Shown: positions 1 through 7,797, counted from the first letter of the stretch. The stretch: DNA of 11,024 nt from DASZMJ01 sp035551935 (GCA_035551935.1 DASZMJ010000166.1:1-11024), one strand, 5' to 3'. Numbers and translations: made by a program. Notes: generated from the sequence alone by a model not told the origin.

Positions 1-41
1 AGCGGACCCTACGAACGACGAGCCTTCCAGGCGATTTCGTA

Positions 42-656
42 TCACTTCTTGTCGCCCTTCGCCTCCCACTTGACGAAGTAGAACACCAAAGGCGTGTCGC
101 CGGTGTTCGTGATGCCGTGGGGGGCGTTGGGGGTGGTGTACATGACGGAGCCGGGGCCGACCTTGGTGGTCTTGCCGTCGCAGAAGATCTCCCCCTTGCC
201 GCTCTCGACGATCATCACTTCTTCCTCCGGGTGCACGTGCGGCGCGTGCGGGGTCTTGCCGGGCTCGAGGACGAACCGGCCGGTGACGAACTTCGTACTC
301 GCGGGCGTGTCGCCCGAGACGTACAGGCCGACCTTGCCGACGGTCTCGTTCTGATATCGGAAATCCTTCATTTCCACGCCGTCGAGCGTGACCGTCTTCG
401 ACCCGACGGCGTCGGCCGCCTTCGGCGCGGGGACCTTCGTGCGGAGGGCGACCCGCTGAAGTTCCGCCCTTCGCAGCGCCGTCTCGGCTCGGGCCAACGC
501 CGTCTCCGCCGCCGCGCGCCGCTGGGCCTGCCGCGCGTAATACACGCGCGCAGTCAAGCCGGCGGCGAGGACCACCACCGCCAGCAGGAGCATCGTCCAG
601 AGGCCGAGCCCGCCGCCGTCGTGCCCGCGATCCCGACCGTCCCGCTCGTTGTCCAT
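42..656 (-). CDS. Membrane-anchored cupin-domain protein
   Basis: A 204-residue protein with three parts. Residues 1-18 are a charged, Gly-rich head. Residues about 19-39 form one hydrophobic membrane segment. Residues about 42-75 are an Ala/Arg/Glu-rich helical, probably coiled-coil linker. A single cupin domain fills about 105-200. Cupin motif 1 is visible with putative metal ligands His140, His142 and Glu146, and motif 2 supplies His180, so a metal-binding beta-barrel is expected. Single-domain cupins of this kind include small oxygenases, isomerases and sugar or ligand binders; the sequence does not say which. Membrane topology is uncertain: the positive charges lie after the segment (RVYYARQAQRR), which by the positive-inside rule would put the cupin in the cytoplasm. 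A purine-rich ribosome binding site (AAAGGGG on the minus strand, 664-670) sits 7 bases before the ATG and supports this start. It lies 87 bases downstream of the phosphodiesterase gene on the same strand and could be co-transcribed. Confidence 0.88.
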   Translation of the reverse strand: MDNERDGRDRGHDGGGLGLWTMLLLAVVVLAAGLTARVYYARQAQRRAAAETALARAETALRRAELQRVALRTKVPAPKAADAVGSKTVTLDGVEMKDFRYQNETVGKVGLYVSGDTPASTKFVTGRFVLEPGKTPHAPHVHPEEEVMIVESGKGEIFCDGKTTKVGPGSVMYTTPNAPHGITNTGDTPLVFYFVKWEAKGDKK

Positions 657-743
657 GATCGTGCCCCTTTCCGAAGATCGATCCGGGTCCGAATCCCCGT
701 CCGACGCTCATCTTAAGGGATCGGGACCGCCAAGGGAACGGGC

Positions 744-2135
744 TCAGGCCGGCGCGATCGCGTTCAGGATGAGGTCGCGGACGGCGGTCATCTCGATCGC
801 GCCCGAGGCATCGGGCGCAGGGCCGTCGGCGATGAGCAACGGGCGATCGTCGTCGACGGACGCGGGCAGGCCGTGGCTGCCGCGGACGAGCGTGGCGTCG
901 AGCGGGACGACGTCGAAGAGGGTGCGGAGGCCCAGCTTCTTCTGAAGCAATCGGAGGGCCGCGCGCCCTTTCGGCCACGTCAAACGCGGGTCGAAGAAGA
1001 GCTCGCAGGGGTCGAAGCCGGGCTTGCGGTGGATGTCGACGGTGCGGGCGTAGTCGGGGGCGTCGCGGTCGTCGAGCCAGAACGGGTACGCGAACCAGGC
1101 GTCGGGCTCGGCCAATGCCACGATCTCGCCCGACCTCGGGTGGTCGAGCCCCACCTCGGCCCTCGACTCCCCGTCGAGCAGCCGCGCCACGCCCGGCACC
1201 CCGGCCAGCAGGTCGCGGACGCGGCCGACGTCTTCGATGTTCGACACATACACATGAGCGATCTGATGGTCGCAGACCGCGAAGGCCCGGCTGTTGAAGG
1301 GCTCGAAGACCTCGCCGAACGGCCCCGTGCGCGCGGCGATCAGGCCGGCGTCGCGGAGCACGCGATTCGGGAAGACGGGCCGGCGCACATCACCATGGCC
1401 ATATTCGCTCACGACCCAGGCCCGCGCCCCGGCCTTCCGGGCGGCGTCGAGCAGCGGGGCGCAGGCGTCGTCCAGCTCGCGGACGAGCCTCGGCATGTCG
1501 GAGCCCGAGGGGCCGAACCGCTGGGGGTCGTAGTCGAGGTGCGGCAGGTAGACGAGGGTGAAATCGGGGCGATCCTCCTCGAGGACCTGGGCCGCCGCGC
1601 GCGCGATCCAGGGGGTGCAGGCCAGGCCGGCGGCCGGGCCCCAGAAGCTGGGGAACGGGAACGTCCCGAGCCTCGTTTCGAGCCGATCGGCCAGGCCCGG
1701 CGGCGTGCCCGCGACGCCGAACGCCTTGTTGCCGTCGGCGGCGTAATACGGCTTCGGGGTGAGGCTGAGGTCCACCGCCGCCCCCTGGTTGAACCACCAG
1801 AACAGCTTCGCCGCCTTGAACGGCTCGCCCCGCTCGGCCCGGCGGCGGCGAGCGGTCACATAAAGGGGCTCGGCCTGGATGAGCGCGTTCGACTGCTGCC
1901 AGAACCGCACCTCGCCCGTGTCGCGGAAGTACCAGCCGTTGGCGACGACGCCGTGACCGCTCGGCGGCTCGCCCGTCAGCAACGTTGCCTGCGCGGTGCA
2001 CGTCACCGCCGGCACGACCTCGCGCAACGGCCGCCGCCAGCCCGACTCGGCCAGGGCGCGCAGCCTCGGTGCGTTCGCGAGCAGGCGGCCGGTCAGGCCG
2101 ACGGCGTTGATCAGGACGAGCGGCGTCGTGGTCAT
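744..2135 (-). CDS. Type I phosphodiesterase / nucleotide pyrophosphatase family protein (alkaline phosphatase superfamily)
   Basis: A 463-residue, apparently cytoplasmic hydrolase predicted to cleave a phosphate mono- or diester. The start begins MTTTPLVLIN with the first beta strand. Residues 42-55 (VPAVTCTAQATLLTG) match the nucleophile region of nucleotide pyrophosphatases, with Thr45 the likely nucleophile. Further metal-ligand regions are visible as YLPHLDYD, SEYGHGD and, near the C-terminus, GSHG, which corresponds to the last His ligand of the family. The open frame continues upstream to about 2441, but that extra part runs through the palindromic repeat at 2190-2284 and gives repeat-derived peptide, so the ATG at 2135 is preferred; its ribosome binding site is weak. 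The gene is divergent from the HAD hydrolase. The closest annotation in related genomes is usually just 'alkaline phosphatase family protein'. No signal peptide is seen, and the natural substrate is unknown. Confidence 0.88.
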   Translation of the reverse strand: MTTTPLVLINAVGLTGRLLANAPRLRALAESGWRRPLREVVPAVTCTAQATLLTGEPPSGHGVVANGWYFRDTGEVRFWQQSNALIQAEPLYVTARRRRAERGEPFKAAKLFWWFNQGAAVDLSLTPKPYYAADGNKAFGVAGTPPGLADRLETRLGTFPFPSFWGPAAGLACTPWIARAAAQVLEEDRPDFTLVYLPHLDYDPQRFGPSGSDMPRLVRELDDACAPLLDAARKAGARAWVVSEYGHGDVRRPVFPNRVLRDAGLIAARTGPFGEVFEPFNSRAFAVCDHQIAHVYVSNIEDVGRVRDLLAGVPGVARLLDGESRAEVGLDHPRSGEIVALAEPDAWFAYPFWLDDRDAPDYARTVDIHRKPGFDPCELFFDPRLTWPKGRAALRLLQKKLGLRTLFDVVPLDATLVRGSHGLPASVDDDRPLLIADGPAPDASGAIEMTAVRDLILNAIAPA

Positions 2136-2189
2136 GGCAGGTTCCGTTGGGGTTCTCGCGGCCGGGATCATCCTACCGTCATGCTGAAT

Positions 2190-2284
2190 GCAAGGGACCC
2201 TCACCCCGGCCCGCTCCCCGGGGGAGCGGGAGGGATTCGGACCCCCTCTCCCCCGGGGAGCGGGCCGGGGTGAGGGTCCCTTGC
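2190..2284. repeat. 95-base palindromic repeat element, 37-bp perfect stem
   Basis: Bases 2190-2226 are the exact reverse complement of 2248-2284, leaving a 21-base centre. The arms begin GCAAGGGACCCTCACCCC and contain runs of C and G. The element lies between the divergent phosphodiesterase and HAD genes, 54 bases from the first start and 120 from the second. In several frames it translates into Pro/Gly/Arg-rich peptide (for example GPSPRPAPRG), a type of spurious N-terminus often seen in annotated proteins of GC-rich bacteria, which suggests a dispersed repeat. It could form a very stable hairpin or cruciform. No transposase is present, so it would be a non-autonomous element of REP or MITE type if mobile. 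Confidence 0.85.
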
Positions 2285-2323
2285 GAACGGCGTCGTGGAT
2301 CGCAACGTCCCGTCGCTCGACGC

Positions 2324-2352
2324 TTGGAAACGGGGCCGATTCTCGGCACAAT
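2324..2352 (+). promoter_or_regulatory. Candidate sigma70-type promoter for the HAD-gnd gene run
   Basis: TTGGAA (2324-2329) and CACAAT (2347-2352) are separated by 17 bases; each matches four of six consensus positions. A transcript would begin near 2359, downstream of the alternative ATG at 2351 and upstream of the ATG at 2405. If real, it favours the 2405 start. This is pattern matching only; planctomycete promoters are poorly defined. Confidence 0.3.
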
Positions 2353-2404
2353 GGGGGCGGCGTCCGGGGGAACGACCGGACGGCGAGGGAGCCCACGACC
2401 GCCC

Positions 2405-3310
2405 ATGACCGCGACCGCATCCGCGACCGACCCGCAGGCACCGTTGCGCGAGTTCCGGGGCTCCCGCGACTTCTTCATCGGGATCGACAGCGACGGCTGC
2501 GCCTTCGACACGATGGAGGTGAAGCACAAGGAGTGCTTCATCCCGCAGATCGTCCGGTCCTACGGGCTGGCGGCGATCTCGAAGTTCGCGCGCGAGGCGG
2601 CCGAGTTCGTCAACCTGTATTCGACCTCGCGCGGCGTGAACCGCTTCCCCGCCTTGACGGCCACGATGGACCTCCTCCAGGACCGCCCCGAGGTCCGCCG
2701 TCGCGGGTTCGAGGTCCCGCCCCTGCGCGGCCTGCGGGCCTGGATCGCCCGCGAGACGAAGCTGGCCAACCCGACGCTCGAGGCCGAGGCCGACCGCACC
2801 GGCGACCCGGACCTGAGGCGGGCCCTCGAGTGGAGCGAGGCCGTCAACGCCACGATCCGCGAGGTCGTCCGCGACGTCCCCCCCTTCCCGTCCGTCCGCG
2901 AGTCGCTCGCGGCGATGCGCGGGCGGGCCGACGTGCTCGTCGTCTCGGCCACGCCCGGCGAGGCCCTCCGCCGCGAGTGGCACGAGCACGGCCTGGCCGG
3001 CGACGTCGCCCTGATCGCCGGCCAGGAGGCGGGGAGCAAGGCCGAGCAGCTCCGGCTGACGTCCTCGGGGCGTTACGCGCCGGGCCGAGTGCTGATAGTC
3101 GGCGACGCCCCCGGCGACCGCAAGGCCGCCGAGGCCGTCGGCGCCCTGTTCTACCCGATCGAGCCGGGCCTCGAGGACGAGTCGTGGGCCCGCTTCCTCG
3201 GCGAGGCCCTGCCCCGCTTCTTCGCCGGGACGTATGCCGGCGCCTATATGGACGAACGACTGGCGCGGTTCGAGGCCCTCCTGCCCGACACCCCGCCCTG
3301 GAGCCGCTGA
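2405..3310 (+). CDS. HAD-superfamily hydrolase
   Basis: A 301-residue predicted phosphatase or phosphohydrolase of the haloacid dehalogenase superfamily. All core motifs can be seen. Motif I is FFIGIDSDG with nucleophile Asp28 and acid/base Asp30. Motif II is LVVSATP with Ser181. Motif III Lys is probably Lys212 in GSKAEQL. Motif IV is GDAPGD at 233-238. The insert between motifs I and II (about residues 35-165) is long and mostly helical, consistent with a C1-type cap. The family acts on small phosphorylated metabolites, but the substrate cannot be read from the sequence. The start at 2405 is preferred because the conserved fold begins just after it. An in-frame ATG at 2351 would add 18 residues of low-quality sequence, and the frame further upstream passes through the palindrome. 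The next gene starts 21 bases after the stop, so an operon is likely. Confidence 0.88.
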   Translation: MTATASATDPQAPLREFRGSRDFFIGIDSDGCAFDTMEVKHKECFIPQIVRSYGLAAISKFAREAAEFVNLYSTSRGVNRFPALTATMDLLQDRPEVRRRGFEVPPLRGLRAWIARETKLANPTLEAEADRTGDPDLRRALEWSEAVNATIREVVRDVPPFPSVRESLAAMRGRADVLVVSATPGEALRREWHEHGLAGDVALIAGQEAGSKAEQLRLTSSGRYAPGRVLIVGDAPGDRKAAEAVGALFYPIEPGLEDESWARFLGEALPRFFAGTYAGAYMDERLARFEALLPDTPPWSR

Positions 3311-3331
3311 GCGCGACGGAGGGACCGGCCC

Positions 3332-3970
3332 ATGGACGACGGACGCGATGCGCTGGCGCGACGGATCGAGGCCCTGGAGCGTTCGCTCCGCCGCCGTCGC
3401 CTGGCCGCACTGGCCGCGATCGCGGCGGCGGCGACCTTCTGCTTCCTGGAGCGGCCGAGGGCGATGGTCGCGCAGCAGAACCTGCCGCGCGAGACCGACG
3501 TCCGGCCGTTCAACCCGCCCCCGGCCGGCGAGCCGAGGGACCACATCGTCGTCGTCGAGGAGCGGCTGAAGATGGCCCGGCACGCGCTGGAGCTCATCGC
3601 CAACGTCGGCCTCCTCGGCAACCCGGTGAACAATCAGGTCGGCGACATCTACACGTGGTCCAAACGGTTGCTCGGCTCGCAAATCTATCTGAGCATGTCG
3701 GAGGGCGAGCCTCGGGTCGAGGACCCCGAGGTCTACCTGGCGTTGCCCCACGTCGAGCCGAAGCGCGACCGCGTCGCCGCGTTCGAGGCTCACTGGCGGC
3801 GGATGCGCGAGTGGGAGGAGCGCATCCGCGGCCTCGCCGCCGCCGGCCGCGTCTCGCGGCTCATGTTCATGGAGATCCAGGCCCACCGCCTCCAGGCCGA
3901 GCTCTGGCTCGCCCGCGAGAGGCTCAAGGCGGCCAAGTCGGACGCGAAGCCGAAGGGGAAAGGAGAGTGA
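3332..3970 (+). CDS. Unknown protein with N-terminal membrane anchor or signal peptide
   Basis: I do not recognise a family for this 212-residue protein. Residues 1-23 are charged and end in RRRR. Residues 24-39 are an Ala-rich hydrophobic segment. Under the positive-inside rule the rest should lie outside the cytoplasmic membrane; cleavage after AMVA (about residue 47) is possible, so it could be either anchored or exported. There is no convincing lipobox around Cys37. Residues 48-75 are Pro-rich. Residues about 75-205 are largely helical, and the last 55 are rich in Arg, Glu, Leu and Ala with possible coiled coil (RLQAELWLARERLKAAK). The C-terminus is Lys-rich. A strong ribosome binding site, GGAGGG at 3318-3323, lies 8 bases before the ATG. 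The gene is 21 bases after the HAD gene and 1 base before the Uma2 gene, so translation of the three is probably linked. Confidence 0.8.
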   Translation: MDDGRDALARRIEALERSLRRRRLAALAAIAAAATFCFLERPRAMVAQQNLPRETDVRPFNPPPAGEPRDHIVVVEERLKMARHALELIANVGLLGNPVNNQVGDIYTWSKRLLGSQIYLSMSEGEPRVEDPEVYLALPHVEPKRDRVAAFEAHWRRMREWEERIRGLAAAGRVSRLMFMEIQAHRLQAELWLARERLKAAKSDAKPKGKGE

Positions 3971-3971
3971 C

Positions 3972-4565
3972 ATGGCCACGACCCACGACCCGGCCGCGGC
4001 GCTCGCTACCGCGCGGCGAGTCCGCTTCACGAAGGACCAGTATTACAAGCTCGGCGACCTCGGTTTCTTTCCCGACAAGCGCATCGAGTTGGTTCGGGGT
4101 GAGCTCTGGCATATGACAATTAATCCCCCTCATGCAATCGCGTCCGGTCTGGCCGAGGAGCCGCTGCGCAATGCCTTCGGGCCCGGTCACTCCTGCCGTA
4201 CCGCCGTGCCCCTCGACCTCGGCCGGCACAACCAGCCCGAGCCGGATATCGCGGTCGTCCCCGGCAACCCCCGCGATTACACGAGCCACCCGACCACCGC
4301 CTTGCTCGTCGTCGAGATCGCCGACGCGACCCTCCGGCGCGACCGCACGATCAAGGCCCACCTGAATGCCTGGGCCGACATCGCGGATTCCTGGATCGTC
4401 AACCTCGTCGACCGCCAGGTGGAGGTCCACCGCGCGCCGGGGCCGGACGCCGACCGGCGGGGGCGGTTCAAGTATCATGACGTGGCCGTCGTCCCGGCGA
4501 CCGGCCACGTCGAGCCGCTGGCGAAGCCGGGGGCGAGGATCGCGGTCGCGGACCTGCTGCCTTGA
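3972..4565 (+). CDS. Uma2-family (DUF820) PD-(D/E)XK nuclease-fold protein
   Basis: A 197-residue protein of the Uma2 family, which has a restriction-endonuclease-like fold and is strongly expanded in Planctomycetes and Cyanobacteria; no cellular role is established for most copies. Family landmarks seen are KRIELVRGEL (Glu39), EPDIAVV (Asp92, likely catalytic), LLVVEIADATLRRDR (Glu115, likely catalytic), Lys128 and DSWIVNLVDRQVEVHR. The full domain is present with normal length and no obvious loss of active-site residues. The ribosome binding site AGGAG (3961-3965) lies inside the end of the preceding gene, whose stop is 1 base before this ATG, so translational coupling is likely. It has no partner suggesting a restriction or toxin-antitoxin role here; it sits between an unknown exported protein and gnd. 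Confidence 0.9.
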   Translation: MATTHDPAAALATARRVRFTKDQYYKLGDLGFFPDKRIELVRGELWHMTINPPHAIASGLAEEPLRNAFGPGHSCRTAVPLDLGRHNQPEPDIAVVPGNPRDYTSHPTTALLVVEIADATLRRDRTIKAHLNAWADIADSWIVNLVDRQVEVHRAPGPDADRRGRFKYHDVAVVPATGHVEPLAKPGARIAVADLLP

Positions 4566-4616
4566 ACCTGTGATGATCGGTCGAATCACCATCCATCCAC
4601 GATGAGAACGCGAGCG

Positions 4617-6077
4617 ATGCCACAAGCGACCGCCGACATCGGCCTGATCGGCCTGGCCGTGATGGGGGAGAACCTCGTCCTGAACATGGAGAGCCGCGGG
4701 TTCAACGTCGCGGTGTTCAACCGGACGACGTCCAAGGTCGACGAGTTCGTCGCCGGCCGGGGCAAGGGGAAGAAGGTCGTCGGCTGCCATTCGGTCAAGG
4801 ACCTCGTCGCGAGCCTGAAGCGCCCGCGCAAGGTTATGATCATGGTCAAGGCCGGCGCCGCGGTCGACGCGGTCATCGACGAGGTCGCCCCCTTGCTCGA
4901 GCCGGGCGACATCCTCATCGACGGCGGCAACACCCATTTCCCCGACACAACCCGACGCGCCCGCGCCCTGAAGGAAAAAGGGCTGCTGTTCGTCGGCACG
5001 GGCGTCTCCGGCGGCGAGGAGGGGGCGCTGAAGGGGCCGTCGATCATGCCCGGCGGCGACCCGGAGGCGTGGCCGCACGTCCGGCCGATCTTCCAGGCCA
5101 TCGCCGCCAAGGTCGACGACGGCTCGCCGTGCTGCGACTGGGTCGGCCCCGAGGGCGCCGGCCACTTCGTCAAGATGGTCCACAACGGCATCGAATACGG
5201 CGACATGCAGCTCATCGGCGAGGGCTACCACCTCCTCCGCGAGCTGCTCGGCATGGGCCCCCCGGCGCTCCACGACGTCTTCGACCGCTTCAACAGCGGC
5301 CCGCTCGACAGCTACCTCATCGAGATCACCCGCGACATCTTCGGCCACAAGGACGAAGAGACCGGCAAGTCCACCGTCGACCTCATCCTCGACGCCGCCG
5401 GCCAGAAGGGGACGGGCAAGTGGACCGTCACCTCGGCGCTCGACCTCGGCGTGCCGCTGACCCTCATCGCCGAGGCCGTCTTCGCCCGCTGCCTCTCGGC
5501 GCAGAAGGACGAGCGCGTCGCCGCCAGCAAGGCCCTGACCGGCCCGAAGGACACCTTCAAGGCCAACCCCCAGGCGTTCGTCGACGACGTCGAGCAGGCC
5601 CTCTACGCCAGCAAGATCATCTCGTACGCCCAAGGCTACGCGCTGATGGACGCCCAGGCCCGCGAGGCCGGCTGGCAGATCAACAAGGGGGGCGTCGCGC
5701 TCATGTGGCGCGGCGGCTGCATCATCCGGAGCGCCTTCCTCGGCAAGATCAAGGAGGCCTTCGACCGCGACCCCGGCCTCACCAACCTGATGCTCGACCC
5801 CTACTTCCAGGGCGAACTGACCAAGGCCCAGGCCGGCTGGCGTCGCGTCCTGCTCGCCGCCGTCGGCCACGGCATCCCCACGCCGGCGATGTCGTCGGCG
5901 CTGGCCTATTACGACGGCTACCGCACCGCCAACCTCCCCGCCAACCTGCTCCAGGCCCAGCGCGACTACTTCGGCGCCCACACCTACGAGCGCGTCGACC
6001 GCCCCCGCGGCCAGTACCTCCACACCAACTGGACCGGCCGCGGCGGCACGACCTCCTCGACCTCGTACAACGCCTGA
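4617..6077 (+). CDS. gnd: 6-phosphogluconate dehydrogenase, decarboxylating
   Basis: Oxidises and decarboxylates 6-phosphogluconate to ribulose 5-phosphate with NADP+ in the oxidative pentose phosphate pathway; a cytoplasmic dimer in characterised members. Residues about 1-178 are the Rossmann domain with LIGLAVMGENL as the nucleotide-binding loop and FNRTTSK as the cofactor-phosphate region. The substrate site is intact: Asn105, SGGEEGA starting at Ser131, Lys186, His189, Asn190, Glu193 and Tyr194. The C-terminal helical domain contains KGTGKWT, FARCLSAQKDERVAASK and the tail motif QRDYFGAHTYERVDRPRG. The protein (486 residues) follows the E. coli Gnd length class (about 468) closely; the extra length is mainly a C-terminal GRGGTTSSTSYNA-like tail. 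The ATG at 4617 (MPQATADIGL) is preferred; the in-frame ATG at 4602 would add only MRTRA. It lies 51 bases after the Uma2 gene and may share its transcript. Confidence 0.97.
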   Translation: MPQATADIGLIGLAVMGENLVLNMESRGFNVAVFNRTTSKVDEFVAGRGKGKKVVGCHSVKDLVASLKRPRKVMIMVKAGAAVDAVIDEVAPLLEPGDILIDGGNTHFPDTTRRARALKEKGLLFVGTGVSGGEEGALKGPSIMPGGDPEAWPHVRPIFQAIAAKVDDGSPCCDWVGPEGAGHFVKMVHNGIEYGDMQLIGEGYHLLRELLGMGPPALHDVFDRFNSGPLDSYLIEITRDIFGHKDEETGKSTVDLILDAAGQKGTGKWTVTSALDLGVPLTLIAEAVFARCLSAQKDERVAASKALTGPKDTFKANPQAFVDDVEQALYASKIISYAQGYALMDAQAREAGWQINKGGVALMWRGGCIIRSAFLGKIKEAFDRDPGLTNLMLDPYFQGELTKAQAGWRRVLLAAVGHGIPTPAMSSALAYYDGYRTANLPANLLQAQRDYFGAHTYERVDRPRGQYLHTNWTGRGGTTSSTSYNA

Positions 6078-6108
6078 CCCTCCTTCGCGCTGCCCACGAT
6101 CGCGGCAA

Positions 6109-6168
6109 ACACCGGCCCGGCCTTGCCCGATTCCGCCGCAAGGCGTGGGGGCGAGGTCGGGCCGGTGT
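6109..6168. terminator. Strong GC-rich hairpin after gnd, possible terminator
   Basis: Bases 6109-6122 (ACACCGGCCCGGCC) pair with 6155-6168 (GGTCGGGCCGGTGT): 14 pairs including one G-U. The loop can extend pairing through TTGCCC with GGGGCGA. It starts 31 bases after the gnd stop, between two gene groups on the same strand. The following bases (CTTGGAAAG) lack a T-run, so classical intrinsic termination is uncertain; it may instead protect the 3' end. Confidence 0.45.
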
Positions 6169-6177
6169 CTTGGAAAG

Positions 6178-6207
6178 TTGTGGCGATTTCACGAGTTACG
6201 ACATTAT
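6178..6207 (+). promoter_or_regulatory. Weak candidate promoter for the ATP-grasp operon
   Basis: TTGTGG (6178-6183) and CATTAT (6202-6207), 18 bases apart, lie in the only AT-richer stretch between gnd and the ATP-grasp gene. The match is modest, and this is a location guess rather than a firm call. The remaining bases to 6300 show no other clear signal besides the ribosome binding site GGGGG at 6292-6296. Confidence 0.2.
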
Positions 6208-6300
6208 TTCGACCGCGGTGCGCCGTTTGCCCTTCCAGGGGAATCATCCCGCGGTCCGGTCGTGCCCCGATCGCGCCCCAACGTCGAGAGTGGGGGCCTC

Positions 6301-7797
6301 ATGTCGATGCTGCGCCTGGAGACCAACGCGCGCCTGTTCGAGGGCTACGAGCTCGCCGGCTTCGACGAACTGTTCGAGGCGCCCGGCGTGCCCAGGCCGC
6401 ACTACGCCCCGTTGCTCGACCGCCTCGCCGAGCTCGGCCCGGCGGAACTCGGCCGGCGGCACCACCTGGCCGACCTGATGATGCGGCAGCAGGGGATCAC
6501 CTTCACCGTCTACGGCCGCACGCAGGGCGTCGAGCGGATCATCCCCTTCGACCCGATCCCGCGGCTCGTCGCCGAGGACGAGTGGGAGCGGATCGACCGC
6601 GGCCTCAAGCAGCGCGTCCGGGCGCTCAACCTCTTCATCCACGACGTCTACCACGACCGGCTCATCCTCAAGGACCGCGTCGTCGACGCCGGCCTCGTGC
6701 TCGGCTCGTCCGGCTACCGCCGCGAGGTCCTCGGCATTCGCGTGCCGGGCGATGTTTATATCCACATCGCCGGCATCGACCTGATCCGCGACGACGACGG
6801 CCGCTACCTCGTCCTCGAGGACAACGGTCGGACCCCCTCGGGCGTCAGCTACGTCCTCAAGAACCGACAGGTGATGAAGCAGGTCTTCCCGACCCTCTTC
6901 GAGGCCTACAACGTCCGGCCGGTCGACGACTACGCCGCCAACCTCCTGGCCGTCCTCCGCCACATCGCCCCCGACGGCTGCGACGACCCGACGGTCGTCG
7001 TCCTCACCCCCGGCATCTACAACTCGGCCTATTATGAACACAGCTTCCTGGCCCGGAAGATGGGCGTCGAGCTGGTCGAGGGGCGCGACCTGGTGCTCGA
7101 CAAGGGGCAGGTCTTCATGCGGACGACCCGCGGCCTGAAGCGGGTCGACGTGATCTATCGCCGCGTCGACGACGACTTCCTCGACCCGCTCTGCTTCCGC
7201 GGCGACAGCCAGCTCGGCGTCGCGGGGCTCGTCGGCGCCTATCGCGCCGGCAACGTCGGCCTGGCCAACGCGATCGGCACCGGCGTGGCCGACGACAAGG
7301 GGATCTACCCGTTCGTCCCGGATATCATCAGGTATTACCTGCGCGAGGAGCCGATCCTGGAGAACGTCGAGACGTTCCGGCCGCTCGTGCCGTCGCACCG
7401 ACAGCACATCCTGGCGAACCTCGAGAGACTGGTCGTCAAGGCCGTGGACGGCTCGGGCGGCTACGGGATGCTGATCGGCCCGGCCTCGACGGCCGCGCAG
7501 CGGGCGGAGTTCGCGGCGAAGGTCGAGGAGAACCCGCGCGGCTACATCGCGCAGCCGACGATCTGCCTGAGCCGGCACCCGACGTTGCTCGACGGCCACC
7601 TCGACGGCCGGCATGTGGACCTGCGGCCGTTCGTCCTCTATGGCGCCGAGATCACGGTGCTGGCCGGCGGCCTGACCCGCGTGGCGTTGCCGAAGGGGAG
7701 CCTGGTGGTCAACAGCTCGCAGGGGGGCGGGACGAAGGACACGTGGGTCCTCCGGGGCGGGCCGACGCCGCCCCAATCGCGGCGGGAGGGGGCCTGA
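6301..7797 (+). CDS. Circularly permuted ATP-grasp protein (COG2308, DUF404/DUF407 type)
   Basis: A 498-residue member of the circularly permuted ATP-grasp family, predicted to use ATP to join a carboxylate to an amine (amidoligase or peptide ligase); substrates are not established. Landmarks seen are FTVYGRTQGVERIIPFD near the N-terminus, LEDNGRTPSGVSYV (Glu173, Asp174, Asn175), VDVIYRRVDDDFLDP, GLANAIGTGVADDKGIYPFVPDI, the glycine-rich GSGGYGM (385-390) and the C-terminal RPFVLYG and GGLTRVALPKGS. The length is normal for the family and no break is seen. The ATG at 6301 is chosen because family sequence begins within about ten residues and GGGGG lies 4 bases upstream; the open frame extends to 6145 without family sequence. 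Its stop codon overlaps the start of the alpha-E gene as TGATG, a clear sign of co-translation. In comparative genomics this gene recurs with alpha-E and transglutaminase genes, as here. Confidence 0.95.
   Translation: MSMLRLETNARLFEGYELAGFDELFEAPGVPRPHYAPLLDRLAELGPAELGRRHHLADLMMRQQGITFTVYGRTQGVERIIPFDPIPRLVAEDEWERIDRGLKQRVRALNLFIHDVYHDRLILKDRVVDAGLVLGSSGYRREVLGIRVPGDVYIHIAGIDLIRDDDGRYLVLEDNGRTPSGVSYVLKNRQVMKQVFPTLFEAYNVRPVDDYAANLLAVLRHIAPDGCDDPTVVVLTPGIYNSAYYEHSFLARKMGVELVEGRDLVLDKGQVFMRTTRGLKRVDVIYRRVDDDFLDPLCFRGDSQLGVAGLVGAYRAGNVGLANAIGTGVADDKGIYPFVPDIIRYYLREEPILENVETFRPLVPSHRQHILANLERLVVKAVDGSGGYGMLIGPASTAAQRAEFAAKVEENPRGYIAQPTICLSRHPTLLDGHLDGRHVDLRPFVLYGAEITVLAGGLTRVALPKGSLVVNSSQGGGTKDTWVLRGGPTPPQSRREGA

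Noticed and set aside
873..2273. 466-codon plus-strand open frame opposite the phosphodiesterase
   Set aside because: Antisense shadow without motifs, running into the palindromic element.
2201..4030. 609-codon minus-strand open frame opposite the HAD and unknown genes
   Set aside because: Antisense shadow; part of it is palindrome-derived peptide and no domain is recognisable.
2188..4116. 642-codon plus-strand open frame across HAD, the unknown protein and Uma2
   Set aside because: The translation is Arg/Pro/Gly-rich shadow sequence overlapping three real genes in another frame, and it begins in the palindrome.
3924..6023. 699-codon minus-strand open frame opposite Uma2 and gnd
   Set aside because: It is the antisense of two well-supported genes; its sequence is Asp/Val/Leu/Ala/Gly-rich without family motifs, as expected from GC-rich third-position bias.
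6244..7776. 510-codon minus-strand open frame opposite the ATP-grasp gene
   Set aside because: Antisense of a gene with clear family motifs; low-information Val/Asp/Ala composition.
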